Assembly (NCBI RefSeq): GCF_025869515.1
Contig: NZ_JAOZVR010000088.1
Span: forward strand, 1-51,223
DNA from: Ferrovibrio sp.
GTDB taxonomy: Bacteria; Pseudomonadota; Alphaproteobacteria; Ferrovibrionales; Ferrovibrionaceae
Length of the DNA stretch: 51,223 bases
Reading direction: 5' to 3'
The notes under the pieces are model-generated. The model made no database searches. It was not told where the DNA came from and saw only the letters and a program-made list of their open reading frames with translations. Position 1 is the first letter of the stretch. The number at the start of each line of letters is the position of its first letter. Shown piece by piece: positions 22,438 through 34,030 of this stretch. A program made the translations under genes and the position numbers.

Positions 22438-23487
22438 ATGGATTCCCCCCTTCCCCGACAGGGTAGTGCCGGCATACCAGGCGTGTCCGCTGCGCCGGGC
22501 GACCCGGCGCCGGTCTTTGCCGCCATCGATCTGGGGACCAACAACTGCCGCCTGCTGATCGCGCGGCCCCATCGCGACAGGCTTGGGCGCGAGAATTTTC
22601 GCGTCATCGAGGCGTTTTCCCGCATCGTGCGGCTGGGCGAGGGCCTCAGCCTGTCCGGCCGGCTGTCTGATGCGGCGATGGCGCGCACGATCGAGGCGCT
22701 GAAGATCTGTTCCGAGAAGATGGCGCGGCGCAATGTCGCCTTCGCCCGCGCCGTCGCCACCGAGGCCTGCCGCCGCGCCGCCAACGGGGTCGAATTCCTG
22801 CATGAGGTGAAAGTCGCGACCGGTATCAGCCTCGATATCATCTCGACGGCGGAAGAGGCGCGGCTGGCGCTGACCGGCTGTGCGCCGCTGCTGGAAGCGC
22901 CGCATCGCCAGGCCATCGTTTTCGATATCGGCGGCGGCTCGACCGAAATCCTCTGGGCCCGCCTGCTCGGCGGCGGCCGCACCGAGGTGATCGACTGGAT
23001 CTCGCTGCCGTTCGGCGTGGTCAACCTGACCGAACGCTTCGGCCCGGGCGACAGCCACAGCGGCAGTTACGCGCAGATGATCGACACGGTGGCCGAGGCG
23101 CTGCAGCCTTTCGAGGCCAGGCACAATCTGTCGCAGCAGCTCAAGACCGGCCATATCCAGGTGCTCGGCACGTCGGGCACGGTCACCACCCTGGCCGGCG
23201 TTCACCTCAACCTGCCGCGCTATGAGCGCCGCCATGTCGACGGCTGCTGGCTGGAATTCCCTACCGTGATCGAACAGTCGCGCCGGCTGGCGGCGCAGAG
23301 CGTGCCGGAACGCGCGCTGTATCCCTGCATCGGCGAGGAACGCGCCGATCTGGTGGTGGCGGGCTGTGCCATTCTCGAGGCGCTCTATCGCTTCTGGCCG
23401 GCAACCCGGCTGCGCGTGGCCGATCGCGGCGTGCGCGAGGGCGTACTGGTGGAACTGATGCGGCAGCAGCGCAGGAAGACGTCATGA
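22438..23487 (+). CDS. ppx: Ppx/GppA family phosphatase
   Basis: The product has 349 residues from ATG 22438; an in-frame GTG at 22384 would add 18. Actin-like ATPase motifs: [15 protein letters not shown] (phosphate 1), [12 protein letters not shown] (phosphate 2) and [12 protein letters not shown]. The family hydrolyses polyphosphate ends or pppGpp and links to stringent response. It lacks the long C-terminal HD-like region of E. coli Ppx, as is usual for alphaproteobacterial forms of this length. Its last codon overlaps the rlmE ATG (ATGA), a pairing common in alphaproteobacteria. Confidence 0.9.
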   Translation: MDSPLPRQGSAGIPGVSAAPGDPAPVFAAIDLGTNNCRLLIARPHRDRLGRENFRVIEAFSRIVRLGEGLSLSGRLSDAAMARTIEALKICSEKMARRNVAFARAVATEACRRAANGVEFLHEVKVATGISLDIISTAEEARLALTGCAPLLEAPHRQAIVFDIGGGSTEILWARLLGGGRTEVIDWISLPFGVVNLTERFGPGDSHSGSYAQMIDTVAEALQPFEARHNLSQQLKTGHIQVLGTSGTVTTLAGVHLNLPRYERRHVDGCWLEFPTVIEQSRRLAAQSVPERALYPCIGEERADLVVAGCAILEALYRFWPATRLRVADRGVREGVLVELMRQQRRKTS

Positions 23488-24173
23488 ACGCACCGCGCAA
23501 ACCCGGGCCCAAGGTGAAGGTGCGCACGGCGCGCGGCCGCAGTGTCGGTCAGGCGAAATGGCTGCTGCGCCAGCTCAACGACCCCTATGTCGCGGCGGCC
23601 AAGACCGAGGGCTGGCGCAGCCGTGCCGCCTACAAGCTGATCGAACTGGACGACAAGTACAAACTGCTCAAGCCCGGCATGCGCATCGTCGATCTCGGCG
23701 CGGCACCCGGCGGCTGGACCCAGGTGGCGGTCAAGCGCGTAAAGTCGCTCGACAAGGGCCCCGGCGCCGGCGGCGGCTTCGTGCTCGGTGTCGACATCAA
23801 CCCGGTCGACCCGATCCCCGGTGCCTCGCTGCTGCTGCAGGATTTTCTCGCCGAGGGCGCCGACCAGAAGGTGATCGACGCGATGGGCGGCAAGGCCGAC
23901 TTCGTTTTCTCCGACATGGCCGCGCCAGCCACCGGCCATCGCCAGACCGACCATATCCGCATCATGGCACTGTGCGAGGTGGCGCTGGATTTCGCCATCC
24001 GTGTGCTCAATCCGGGCGGCGGCTTCCTGGCCAAGGTGCTGCGCGGTGGTACCGAAAACGAGCTGCTCAACACCATGAAGCGGGATTTCCGCACCGTCCG
24101 GCATGTCAAACCGCCGGCCAGCCGGGCGGATTCGGCCGAGAGTTATGTGATCGCCACCGGCTTCCGCGGCTAA
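23484..24173 (+). CDS. rlmE: 23S rRNA (uridine-2'-O)-methyltransferase RlmE/FtsJ
   Basis: The product has 229 residues. SAM motif I is [14 protein letters not shown]. The K-D-K-E catalytic tetrad is visible in RAAYKLIEL (Lys), VFSDMAAP (Asp), FLAKVLRG (Lys) and DSAESYVIA (Glu). RlmE methylates U2552 of 23S rRNA on the 50S subunit. The basic N-terminus ([17 protein letters not shown]) assists RNA binding. It is translationally coupled to the upstream ppx-like gene. Confidence 0.94.
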   Translation: MNAPRKPGPKVKVRTARGRSVGQAKWLLRQLNDPYVAAAKTEGWRSRAAYKLIELDDKYKLLKPGMRIVDLGAAPGGWTQVAVKRVKSLDKGPGAGGGFVLGVDINPVDPIPGASLLLQDFLAEGADQKVIDAMGGKADFVFSDMAAPATGHRQTDHIRIMALCEVALDFAIRVLNPGGGFLAKVLRGGTENELLNTMKRDFRTVRHVKPPASRADSAESYVIATGFRG

Positions 24174-24277
24174 ATGTCCTGAATCCCTGCCTTTCTTGAG
24201 GCTGGACCGGGCCGGAAAGACGGTCTATATCCTCCGCGGCAAGGATACCTTACTCCCAGTCAGGAGCCGCCTTGCCA

Positions 24278-26469
<2,192 letters not shown>

Positions 26470-26475
26470 GGTCGC

Positions 26476-27768
26476 ATGACCCCTGCGGCGCGGCTCGCCG
26501 CCAGCATCGAGATCATCGCCGAGATTTTACAGCGCGCCGCTGCCGCCGACCGTGTGGTCACTGAATGGCAGCGGCGCAGCCGTTTTGCCGGTGCCAAGGA
26601 TCGCCGCGCGGTGAGCGAAACCGTTTATGCCGTGCTGCGCGAGCAGGGCATGCGGCGCTGGCGTGTCGAACAGGCCGGTGCCGAACTGACGCCGCGCCTG
26701 CTGGTGTTTGCCGATGCGGCCACGCCGCTGCATGTCTGGCAGGAGCTTTGCACAGCGGGCGGCTATGGCCCGCCGGCGCTGGATGACACCGAGATCGCGG
26801 CGCTGTCGAAACTGCCCAGCGATGAAGACGCGCCGCTCTGGGCGCGCGCCAACCTGCCGCCCAGTGTGGCCGAGATGGTACAGGCCACTTTCGGTGTGCA
26901 TACCGAGATGGAACTCGCCGCGCTGAACGGCCGCGCGCCGCTCGATCTGCGGGTGAACACGCTGCAGGCCAACCGCGAAACGGTGCTGGAACAGCTGCGC
27001 GCCGATGGCATCGCCGCCGCCGCCACGCCGCTGTCGCCGATCGGCATCCGGATTCCGGAACGCGTGCGGCTCGACATGAATTCCTTATATCGCGACGGAC
27101 TGATCGAACCGCAGGATGAAGCGGCCCAGCTGGCCGGCCTGCTGGTCGATGCGAAACCGGATGAAACCGTGGTCGATCTCTGTGCCGGCGCCGGCGGCAA
27201 GACGCTGTTACTGGCCGCCTGCATGCGCAATCAGGGCGTGCTGCAGGCCTGCGATAACGACGCACGCCGGCTCGCCCGGCTGGTGCCGCGACTGGAACGT
27301 GCCGGGGCTCGCAACATCGTGATCCGCGATGCCGATGCGATGCCGGCGCTGCTGGCCGAGCTTGAAGGCAGGGCGGATCGCGTGCTGCTGGATGTGCCCT
27401 GCTCGGGCAGCGGCACCTGGCGCCGCAATCCGGAAGCGCGCTGGCGCTACGATCCCGCCAGCCTTGACGAGGTATTGCGCCGCCAGCGCGGCCTGCTGGA
27501 AGATGGCGCAAAGCTGGTGCGTCCGGGCGGCCGGCTGGTCTATGCCACCTGCTCGATCCTGCCGGCCGAGAATGGCGACCAGGCCGACTGGTTCCTGGCG
27601 CATCACGCGGAGTTTACGGCATTGCCTCTGGCCGAGGCGTGGCCGGCGGGTGTAACCGATCAGCGTATCCGGTCCGGCGACCGCCTGAACCTGACCCCTT
27701 ACCGGCATGGCACCGACGGCTTTTTCGCCGCCGCTTTCCAAAGGCAGCCGTCAGGGGGGCAGGCATGA
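26476..27768 (+). CDS. rsmB: RsmB-like rRNA cytosine-C5 methyltransferase
   Basis: The product has 430 residues. The N-terminal 140 are NusB-like helices. The SAM-binding segment is VVDLCAGAGGKTLLLAA, with two catalytic cysteines in LLDVPCSGSGTWRRNP and LVYATCSILPAENGDQ, the pattern of NOL1/NOP2/Sun RNA m5C methyltransferases. By length and NusB part it matches RsmB (C967 of 16S rRNA); another RCMT specificity is possible. It starts 6 nt after guaB. Confidence 0.85.
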   Translation: MTPAARLAASIEIIAEILQRAAAADRVVTEWQRRSRFAGAKDRRAVSETVYAVLREQGMRRWRVEQAGAELTPRLLVFADAATPLHVWQELCTAGGYGPPALDDTEIAALSKLPSDEDAPLWARANLPPSVAEMVQATFGVHTEMELAALNGRAPLDLRVNTLQANRETVLEQLRADGIAAAATPLSPIGIRIPERVRLDMNSLYRDGLIEPQDEAAQLAGLLVDAKPDETVVDLCAGAGGKTLLLAACMRNQGVLQACDNDARRLARLVPRLERAGARNIVIRDADAMPALLAELEGRADRVLLDVPCSGSGTWRRNPEARWRYDPASLDEVLRRQRGLLEDGAKLVRPGGRLVYATCSILPAENGDQADWFLAHHAEFTALPLAEAWPAGVTDQRIRSGDRLNLTPYRHGTDGFFAAAFQRQPSGGQA

Positions 27769-27801
27769 GCCGGCCTGGACATCAACATGAGGAGCTTCTG
27801 C

Positions 27802-28296
27802 ATGTCGCGTCTTTCGATCTCCCGCTTTGTCCTTGCCCTGGCCGCCTGCTTCATGTTGGCCGCGCCGGTCTTGATCGCAGGACCGGTCCTGGCCGCCGGT
27901 TCCGATCCGGCCCCCGCGGCCAAGCCGGCCGACCCGAATTTCACCGAGGGCCGCAAGGCGATCGATGCCAAGGACTGGGCCAGGGCGATTCCGCTGTTCG
28001 AGCAGGTGGTGGCCAAGGACGCCCAGAATGCCGATGCCTTCAACTGGCTGGGCTATGCCTGGCGCAACCAGGGCAACTACGACATGTCCTTTGCGAATTA
28101 CACCAAGGCGCTGACCATCGATCCGCGCCATCGCGGCGCCCACGAATATATCGGCGAGGCGTATCTCAAGGTGAACAACCTGCCGAAGGCCGAGGAGCAT
28201 CTCAAGCGGCTCGACAGCCTGTGCACCTTCGGCTGCGCCGAATACACCGAGCTGAAAAACAAGATCGCCGCCTACAAGGCCGCCAAGCCGAGCTGA
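27802..28296 (+). CDS. Exported TPR protein, copy 1
   Basis: The product has 164 residues from ATG 27802 (GAGGAG upstream); 27787 is an alternative. A signal peptide (ISRFVLALAACFMLAAPVLIA...AGPVLAAG) precedes three tetratricopeptide-like repeats ([60 protein letters not shown]). A C-terminal CTFGCAEYTEL has two Cys. It is a periplasmic protein-protein interaction module of unknown partner and a close paralogue of the next gene. Confidence 0.8.
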   Translation: MSRLSISRFVLALAACFMLAAPVLIAGPVLAAGSDPAPAAKPADPNFTEGRKAIDAKDWARAIPLFEQVVAKDAQNADAFNWLGYAWRNQGNYDMSFANYTKALTIDPRHRGAHEYIGEAYLKVNNLPKAEEHLKRLDSLCTFGCAEYTELKNKIAAYKAAKPS

Positions 28297-28413
28297 CCGG
28301 CGCGTTTTTTACTGCTGGCCGGGCCGCCCCCTCCTGTCGGGAGGGTGGCCCGGTCCTGCCGGTCCGGCCTATAATGGCGGGTGTCCAGGACGTCTGTTCC
28401 AAGGAGCCCCGCC

Positions 28414-28911
28414 ATGGCTGACCCGCGCAAGTTTTCCCGCCTTTCCATCGCTGTTTTCACCCTGTTGGCCGCGCTGGCTGTGCCGGCGGCACCATCCTTC
28501 GCCATGGGCAGCAGCGATCCCGCCGCCGGCATGCCCAAGGCGGTCGATCCGAATTTCGCCGAAGGCAAAAAGGCGATCGACGCCAAGGACTGGGCCAGGG
28601 CGGTCGAGCTGTTCTCCAGCGTGGTGGCGAAAGACGACAGGAATGCCGATGCCTTCAACTGGCTCGGCTATGCCCAGCGCAACCAGGGCGACTATCCGAA
28701 AGCCTTTGCGGCTTACGAGAAGGCGCTGGCCATCGATCCGCGCCACAAGGGCGCCCATGAATATATCGGCGAGGCCTATCTGAAGGTGAACAATGTCGAG
28801 AAGGCGGAGGAACACCTCAGGCGCCTCGACAGCATCTGCACCTTCGGCTGCGCCGAGCTGACCGAACTGAAAACCAGGATCGCCGCCTACAAGGCGGCCA
28901 AGCCGAGCTAA
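28414..28911 (+). CDS. Exported TPR protein, copy 2
   Basis: The product has 165 residues. ATG 28414 has AAGGAG upstream. It has the same layout as the gene before it: signal peptide ([17 protein letters not shown]), three TPR-like repeats and the [12 protein letters not shown](T/N) end with two Cys. The two mature proteins are nearly collinear, showing a tandem duplication. A G/C-rich hairpin and a TATAAT hexamer lie in the 117-nt gap between the copies, so copy 2 may have its own promoter. Confidence 0.8.
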   Translation: MADPRKFSRLSIAVFTLLAALAVPAAPSFAMGSSDPAAGMPKAVDPNFAEGKKAIDAKDWARAVELFSSVVAKDDRNADAFNWLGYAQRNQGDYPKAFAAYEKALAIDPRHKGAHEYIGEAYLKVNNVEKAEEHLRRLDSICTFGCAELTELKTRIAAYKAAKPS

Positions 28912-28954
28912 GTCGAGCCGGTTTTTTCTACAGCAGAGGAGTTTAAAAACGCCG

Positions 28955-30514
28955 ATGGCGGAGCGCATTCTTATTATCGATTTCGGATCGCAGGTCACCC
29001 AGCTGATCGCCCGCCGCGTGCGCGAGTCCGGCGTGTATTGCGAGATCGTGCCCTTCCAGAAGGCGGACAAGTGCCTTGACCTCGTCAACGACCACGGCAC
29101 GCTGAAGGGCATCATCTTCTCCGGCGGTCCGGCCTCGACGACGGAAGAATTCTCGCCGCGCGCGCCTGAAGGCGTCTTCAAGCTCGGCCTGCCGATCTTC
29201 GGCATCTGCTACGGCGAACAGACCATCTGCATGCAGCTCGGCGGCAGCGTGGAAACCGGCCATCACCGCGAATTCGGCCGCGCCTTCCTCGAGATCAAGG
29301 ATAACTGCGACCTGTTCGACGGCGTCTGGTCCAAGGGCGAGAAGCACCAGGTCTGGATGAGCCATGGCGACAAGATCACCGAGATCCCGACCGGCTTCCG
29401 CGCCGTCGGCGTCAGCGACGGTTCGCCCTTCGCCGCCATCGCCGATGACGTGCGCAAGATCTACGCCGTGCAGTTCCACCCCGAAGTGATGCACACGCTG
29501 GATGGCGCCAAGCTGCTGCGCAATTTCGTGCGCAAGGTGGCCGGCTGTTCGGGCGAGTGGACCATGAAGGGCTTCCGCAACGAGGCCATCGCCAAAATCC
29601 GCGAACAGGTCGGCAAGGGCCGCGTGATCTGCGGCCTCTCCGGCGGCGTCGACAGCTCGGTGGCGGCCGTGCTGATCCACGAAGCCATCGGCGACCAGCT
29701 CACCTGCGTCTTCGTCGATCACGGCCTGCTGCGCAAGGGCGAGGGCGAAGAGGTCGTGCGGCTGTTCCGCGACCATTACAACATCCCGCTGATCCACAAC
29801 GACGCGTCTGACCTTTTCTTAAGCAAGCTGGCCGGCGTCAGCGATCCGGAGACCAAGCGCAAGACCATCGGCGGGTTGTTCATCGATGTGTTCGAGGCCG
29901 AGGCCAAGAAGATCGGCGGCGCGCAGTTCCTCGCCCAGGGCACGCTCTACCCCGACGTGATCGAAAGCATCAGCTTCTCCGGCGGGCCCAGTGTCACCAT
30001 CAAGTCGCATCACAATGTCGGCGGCCTGCCGGCGCGCATGAACATGCAGCTGGTCGAACCGTTGCGCGAGCTGTTCAAGGATGAAGTCCGCATGCTGGGC
30101 CGCGAACTCGGCCTGCCGGAATCTCTCGTCGGTCGGCACCCGTTCCCGGGCCCGGGCCTGGCGATCCGCATTCCGGGCGACATCACCAAGGAAAAGCTCG
30201 ACCTGCTGCGCGAGGTGGATGCGGTCTATCTCGATGAAATCCGCCGCTCCGGGCTATATGACCAGATCTGGCAGGCCTTCGCCGTGCTGCTGCCGGTGCG
30301 CACCGTCGGCGTGATGGGCGACGGCCGCACCTATGACCAGGCCTGCGCGCTGCGCGCGGTCACCTCGACCGACGGTATGACGGCGGATTACTTCCCCTTC
30401 CCGCATGACTTCCTCGGCCGCGTGGCGACCCGCATCATCAACGAGGTGCGTGGCATCAACCGCGTGACCTACGACATCACCTCGAAGCCGCCGGGCACGA
30501 TCGAGTGGGAGTAA
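28955..30514 (+). CDS. guaA: GMP synthase (glutamine-hydrolysing)
   Basis: The product has 519 residues. The class I amidotransferase domain has nucleophile Cys85 (GICYGEQ) and His175/Glu177 (FHPEVMH). The ATP-pyrophosphatase loop is GLSGGVDSS near residue 229, and the C-terminal dimerisation domain ends [11 protein letters not shown]. It converts XMP to GMP. The 63-nt 3' end is repeated at 32412-32474, showing that a foreign element integrated at this gene; the gene itself is complete. Confidence 0.97.
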   Translation: MAERILIIDFGSQVTQLIARRVRESGVYCEIVPFQKADKCLDLVNDHGTLKGIIFSGGPASTTEEFSPRAPEGVFKLGLPIFGICYGEQTICMQLGGSVETGHHREFGRAFLEIKDNCDLFDGVWSKGEKHQVWMSHGDKITEIPTGFRAVGVSDGSPFAAIADDVRKIYAVQFHPEVMHTLDGAKLLRNFVRKVAGCSGEWTMKGFRNEAIAKIREQVGKGRVICGLSGGVDSSVAAVLIHEAIGDQLTCVFVDHGLLRKGEGEEVVRLFRDHYNIPLIHNDASDLFLSKLAGVSDPETKRKTIGGLFIDVFEAEAKKIGGAQFLAQGTLYPDVIESISFSGGPSVTIKSHHNVGGLPARMNMQLVEPLRELFKDEVRMLGRELGLPESLVGRHPFPGPGLAIRIPGDITKEKLDLLREVDAVYLDEIRRSGLYDQIWQAFAVLLPVRTVGVMGDGRTYDQACALRAVTSTDGMTADYFPFPHDFLGRVATRIINEVRGINRVTYDITSKPPGTIEWE

Positions 30515-30554
30515 TTCCGGCGGTCACCACCGCCTATGCGCCAGGGGTGGGCGG

Positions 30555-31196
30555 TTAGCCTTCTGAGCCGGCCTGTCCGTACTGCATGCCGGTGCGGAAG
30601 GCGGCGACAAGGCTGCGGATCACATTCTTTGCCATCGCCTCGGCCGGCAGACCGGCCTTCACGGCGGCCTCGACATGCGCGGGATGCACGAACACGGTGA
30701 CGGCATCCCGCACCACACCCGCCGCGGTCGCGACGTCATCGACCCTGAATTCCCGCCGCTTGACGCCGTCTGCTATGATTTCGGCTATGAGCGCCGTCAT
30801 CGCGCGGGCATAAGCCGCGATGATGTCCGGCCGCACTTCAACAATGCGCCGATAGAGCTGATAAACCTCCGGGTCGCCCGCGAAACGCTCGCGCTTGCGG
30901 GCATGCAGGGCCAGCACCATGGCCTCAAGCCGCTCGGCCGCCGGGCCATCCACATCGACGAAGCGACGCGCCATCTCTTCTTCGTCGCGCATGGCTTCCG
31001 CGACCACAGCATCGAAGATGTCCGCCTTGGAGCGGAAGTGGCGATAGATCGTGGTATGCGACGTTCCGAGTGCGCGGGCGATATCGACGACATTCGTTTT
31101 CGCTTCGCCGAAGCGCCTCAACTGGGCGCGGGCAGCGTCGAGAATCTGTGCTCGAAACGAAGGGTCTTCGCCGGTGCTGACGGGGGGCGTCTTCAT
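30555..31196 (-). CDS. TetR-family transcriptional regulator
   Basis: The product has 213 residues from ATG 31196; an upstream ORF extension to 31463 lacks family features. The N-terminal HTH (RAQILDAARAQLRRFGEAKTN...IARALGTSHTTIYRHFRSKADIFDAVV) is the TetR/AcrR DNA-binding domain, followed by a helical ligand-binding domain. It is divergent from the epimerase gene at 31321, and GAACA/TGTTC repeats lie between them, so it probably controls that gene and itself in response to an unknown small molecule. Confidence 0.88.
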   Translation of the reverse strand: MKTPPVSTGEDPSFRAQILDAARAQLRRFGEAKTNVVDIARALGTSHTTIYRHFRSKADIFDAVVAEAMRDEEEMARRFVDVDGPAAERLEAMVLALHARKRERFAGDPEVYQLYRRIVEVRPDIIAAYARAMTALIAEIIADGVKRREFRVDDVATAAGVVRDAVTVFVHPAHVEAAVKAGLPAEAMAKNVIRSLVAAFRTGMQYGQAGSEG

Positions 31197-31236
31197 GATG
31201 AGAACTTTAGGGCAACTTGTCTGGATATGCAACATA

Positions 31237-31287
31237 GAACAAATTATATAAAATGTTCGTTGTATATTGTTCGGGTTTGAATATAGT
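31237..31287 (+). promoter_or_regulatory. Operator and promoter between tetR and the epimerase gene
   Basis: GAACA (31237-31241) and TGTTC (31254-31258) form an inverted repeat with 12 nt spacer; a further TGTTC lies at 31268-31272. TTGTAT (31260-31265) and TATAGT (31282-31287), spaced 16 nt, are a plausible promoter for the epimerase gene overlapped by the repeats. TetR binding is inferred from position. Confidence 0.45.
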
Positions 31288-31320
31288 GGGGCGCAGCATC
31301 GCCCTAACCCGGAGGTTTTC

Positions 31321-32391
31321 ATGCAACCCAGCTCCCAGCCCGCCGCGACCCCGCGCACCGCCTTCGTCACCGGTGGCTCAGGCTTTGTCGGCTCCCGCCT
31401 GATCACGCTGCTTGTCAGCCGTGGCTGGCAGGTGAAAGCGCTGGCGCGCAGCCGGGCGGCCATTGAAGCCGTGCAGCGGGTCGGTGCTATGTCGATCTAC
31501 GGTGATTTGACGGACGCCCGCGCCCTGCGCTCCGGTCTGGAGGGCTGCGAGGTTGTCTTCCACGTTGCCGCGCATTTCAAACTCTGGGGGCCGCGCGCCG
31601 TCTTCGACCAAGTGAATGTCGAAGGGACCCGAGCGCTTGTGGAGGCTGCGATGGCGACCAGTGGCTTGCGCCGCGTTATTGGCGTCAGTGCGGCGGCGGT
31701 CGTGATGGGGGATCCGGAACCGATGCTCGAGGTGGATGAGAGTCTTCCGCTCCAGACCCGCGACTTCGCACCCTACTCGTCGTCGAAGGCCGAAGGCGAG
31801 CGTCTGCTGCTGGCCGCCAATAGCCGCCGGCCAGGCTTCGAGACCATCGCCATCCGTCCGCCCTTTATCTGGGGTCCGGATATGCCGACCCTGGATCACA
31901 TGGTCGAAACCGTGCGGGCCGGGCGTTTCCAGTGGGTCGGCGGCGGCGGACAGGCCATGTCCACCTGCCATGTCGACAATCTCTGCGAGGCGCTGCTGCT
32001 GGCCGTCGACCGTGGCCGCGGCGGCGAGGCCTACTTCGTGTCCGACGGAGAAAACGGCACGCTGAAGAACGTCATCTCGGCGTTGCTGGCCACGCGCGAC
32101 ATAGTACCGAAGGCCCGTGCCGTGCCGTTCCGCCTGGCCTGGATGATGGCGGGCGTCATGGGTGCGGCATGGCGCATGCTGGGGCGTAGCGGCGAGCCAC
32201 CCATTACGCGCCAGATGCTGCGTCTGATCGGCAAGCCGTTCACCATCAGTATCGCCAAGGCGCGCGCAGACCTTGGCTACGTGCCGCGCGTCAGCTTTGC
32301 CGAAGGAATTGCGATCATGGGTCGCGGCACGCATGCCGTACATGCAGTGCCCGGCCTGGCGCGACCGGCGCCGGCGCCGGCTGGCCCCTGA
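31321..32391 (+). CDS. NAD(P)-dependent epimerase/reductase (extended SDR)
   Basis: The product has 356 residues; GGAGG precedes ATG 31321. Rossmann motif TGGSGFVGSRLI, YGDLTD, VVFHVAA and the catalytic YSSSK (Tyr-x3-Lys, residues about 154-158) place it in the extended short-chain dehydrogenase group near 3-beta-HSD/dihydroflavonol-reductase types. The LDHMVETVRAGRFQWVGGG segment is typical of sterol/flavonoid-like members. Substrate unknown. It sits in the guaA island under probable TetR control. Confidence 0.85.
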   Translation: MQPSSQPAATPRTAFVTGGSGFVGSRLITLLVSRGWQVKALARSRAAIEAVQRVGAMSIYGDLTDARALRSGLEGCEVVFHVAAHFKLWGPRAVFDQVNVEGTRALVEAAMATSGLRRVIGVSAAAVVMGDPEPMLEVDESLPLQTRDFAPYSSSKAEGERLLLAANSRRPGFETIAIRPPFIWGPDMPTLDHMVETVRAGRFQWVGGGGQAMSTCHVDNLCEALLLAVDRGRGGEAYFVSDGENGTLKNVISALLATRDIVPKARAVPFRLAWMMAGVMGAAWRMLGRSGEPPITRQMLRLIGKPFTISIAKARADLGYVPRVSFAEGIAIMGRGTHAVHAVPGLARPAPAPAGP

Positions 32392-32411
32392 TTTGTCACC
32401 GGTCCTGATAG

Positions 32412-32474
32412 GGCATCAACCGGCTCACCTACGACATCACCTCGAAGCCGCCCGGCACGATTGAATGGGAATGA
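32412..32474 (+). repeat. Displaced second copy of the guaA 3' end (attachment-site scar)
   Basis: It encodes [20 protein letters not shown] and a stop, against [20 protein letters not shown] in guaA. 55 of 63 bases match, with 26 identical in a row (32427-32452); most differences are synonymous, so the two copies come from different guaA lineages. In this kind of integration the original host end is displaced to the far side while the element restores the gene. Confidence 0.85.
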
Positions 32475-32569
32475 GGGGGCGTAGTTTGGATGCTGCGGGA
32501 TACTGCGTCGTAGCATCGGCGGTTTCGACGCTTCGATAGATCGCTAATAACGGCGCCAGATATGCCGCC

Positions 32570-33121
32570 TCAGCGGGAAAGCCGCGCAAGGTAAGCGCAG
32601 AACATGTCCGCCATGGCATCGGCGTAGGCGCCGATCTCTTGCTCCGTTCTCGGGCGCTCCGAAAAGCGGCTACCCACCTGCGAAAGCGTGGTCTCTATGA
32701 GGTCAGCGGCCAACTCGACGGTCGCCTGGTCGAGCGTGGGAAGAGCCTCGCGCAGGAAAGTGACGATGATGAGTGACCCGGCCTCGCGCGCAGCGTCAGC
32801 CTCGGGCGCGTTGCGGTAGAGCGGTGCGGCATCGGCGAGCGCCGTGCGAATCTCTGCCTCGTCGCATTCGGAACGGAGAAAGGCGTGCACGAGCGTGCGC
32901 AGCCGCTCATCGGCAGAATGATTGCGATCCTTCAGGATGTCCCGCAATAACGCGCTTGTTTGCAGCCATTCGTCGCTTTGCAGGCGAAAGAGGATTGCTG
33001 CCTTGTTCGGAAAATATTGGTAAAGCGATCCGACACTGACACCCGCCCGTTCGGCGACGCGGGCCGTGGTGAATCGAGCGGCTCCCTCGGCCCTTAGAAC
33101 CTGAACAGCAGCGGCGAGCAC
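32570..33121 (-). CDS. TetR-family regulator with unclear start
   Basis: About 183 residues from GTG 33121. The HTH is FTTARVAERAGVSVGSLYQYFPNKAAIL. Family similarity seems to continue upstream in the same frame (RKQPQQARANDLVAS), yet no ATG, GTG or TTG occurs there before the frame runs out of sense. The gene either starts at GTG 33121 with a clipped first helix, uses a rare start (ATT or ATC), or is damaged. It is divergent from the methyltransferase gene at 33286 and probably regulates it. Confidence 0.75.
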   Translation of the reverse strand: MLAAAVQVLRAEGAARFTTARVAERAGVSVGSLYQYFPNKAAILFRLQSDEWLQTSALLRDILKDRNHSADERLRTLVHAFLRSECDEAEIRTALADAAPLYRNAPEADAAREAGSLIIVTFLREALPTLDQATVELAADLIETTLSQVGSRFSERPRTEQEIGAYADAMADMFCAYLARLSR

Positions 33122-33285
33122 CGATGCTACGAGGTCGTTTGCGCGTGCCTGCTGAGGTTGCTTTCGCGAGGAAATCTGCGGAATTTTATGCGCGGCGATG
33201 ACCGTTCTCCAGGATGCGAATAGTGAATGTGACGAACTAATCGTATTTTCACTGCCATCGCAAGACGCATTCTAGGAGCCTGTCC

Positions 33286-33960
33286 ATGACCACCCTGACC
33301 ACAAACCCTGTTGCCTCACTGCTCGACCGACTCTTCACCGAGGCCGATGCGGTCGACCCTGCCACCACGCCCTCCGTCGCTGAGTATTGGAACGGCCTCA
33401 CCAGCGAGGATAAGGCGCGCCTCGTGCGCAGCCGCGCGGATTACAAGGATCTCTACAGCCGGATGAAGGACATCCCGCTGGCCGTCTCGCGCCAGACCGG
33501 CGATCTGCTCTACATGCTCGCGCGGTCGATGCGGGCGATGTCGGTCGTCGAATTCGGTACATCCTTCGGTCTGTCGACGATCTGCCTTGCAGCGGCGCTA
33601 AGGGACAATGGTGATGGCAGGTTGATCACTAGCGAGTTCGAGCGTTCAAAGGTCGCGCGTGCCAAGGCGAACCTGGTCGAGGCAGGCCTTGCCGATCTCG
33701 TGGAGTTTCGGGAGGGAGACGCGCTGGAGACACTGGCACGCGACCTGCCCGAGAGCGTTGACCTGCTGCTGCTCGATGGCGCCAAGGCTCTCTACAAGGA
33801 CGTTCTCGACCTGATTGCGCCGCGACTGCATTCAGGCGCCCTGATCGTCGCAGACAATGCTGATTTTTGCCCGGGTTATCTGGACCGCGTACGAGCTACC
33901 GGCAGTGGCTATCGATCTGTGCCCTTTGCCGATGACATTGAACTGACCATCCGCCTGTGA
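33286..33960 (+). CDS. SAM-dependent O-methyltransferase
   Basis: The product has 224 residues; AGGAGCC precedes ATG 33286. Motif I is VVEFGTSFGLSTICLA, an acidic residue occurs in ITSEFERSK, motif II-like EGDALETL follows and LLLLDGAKALY is the catechol-OMT-like metal/substrate region. This is the small class I O-methyltransferase family (family 3). The substrate is unknown. Probably in a transcription unit with the NmrA-like gene 70 nt downstream. Confidence 0.82.
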   Translation: MTTLTTNPVASLLDRLFTEADAVDPATTPSVAEYWNGLTSEDKARLVRSRADYKDLYSRMKDIPLAVSRQTGDLLYMLARSMRAMSVVEFGTSFGLSTICLAAALRDNGDGRLITSEFERSKVARAKANLVEAGLADLVEFREGDALETLARDLPESVDLLLLDGAKALYKDVLDLIAPRLHSGALIVADNADFCPGYLDRVRATGSGYRSVPFADDIELTIRL

Positions 33961-34030
33961 TCCCCGAGCTGGGGGGCGAAATTCGCGCCGCCCATCTTCT
34001 TTTGGGCTCGACTTGAAAAAAGGAATCCCC

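Larger units (their letters stand above)
30515..32474. mobile_element. Small genomic island integrated at the guaA 3' end
   Basis: The segment is bounded on the left by the intact guaA 3' end (30452-30514) and on the right by a second 63-nt guaA 3' end (32412-32474). It carries a TetR gene and a divergent epimerase/reductase gene but no integrase. guaA is a known integration target of tyrosine-recombinase islands (established knowledge). Probably a remnant that lost its integrase, or an island mobilised in trans. A 26-nt block identical in both ends is the likely crossover core. Confidence 0.7.

Noticed and set aside
30515..32411. Integrase in the guaA island
   Set aside because: Only TetR and epimerase genes are present; no tyrosine or serine recombinase motif occurs on either strand.
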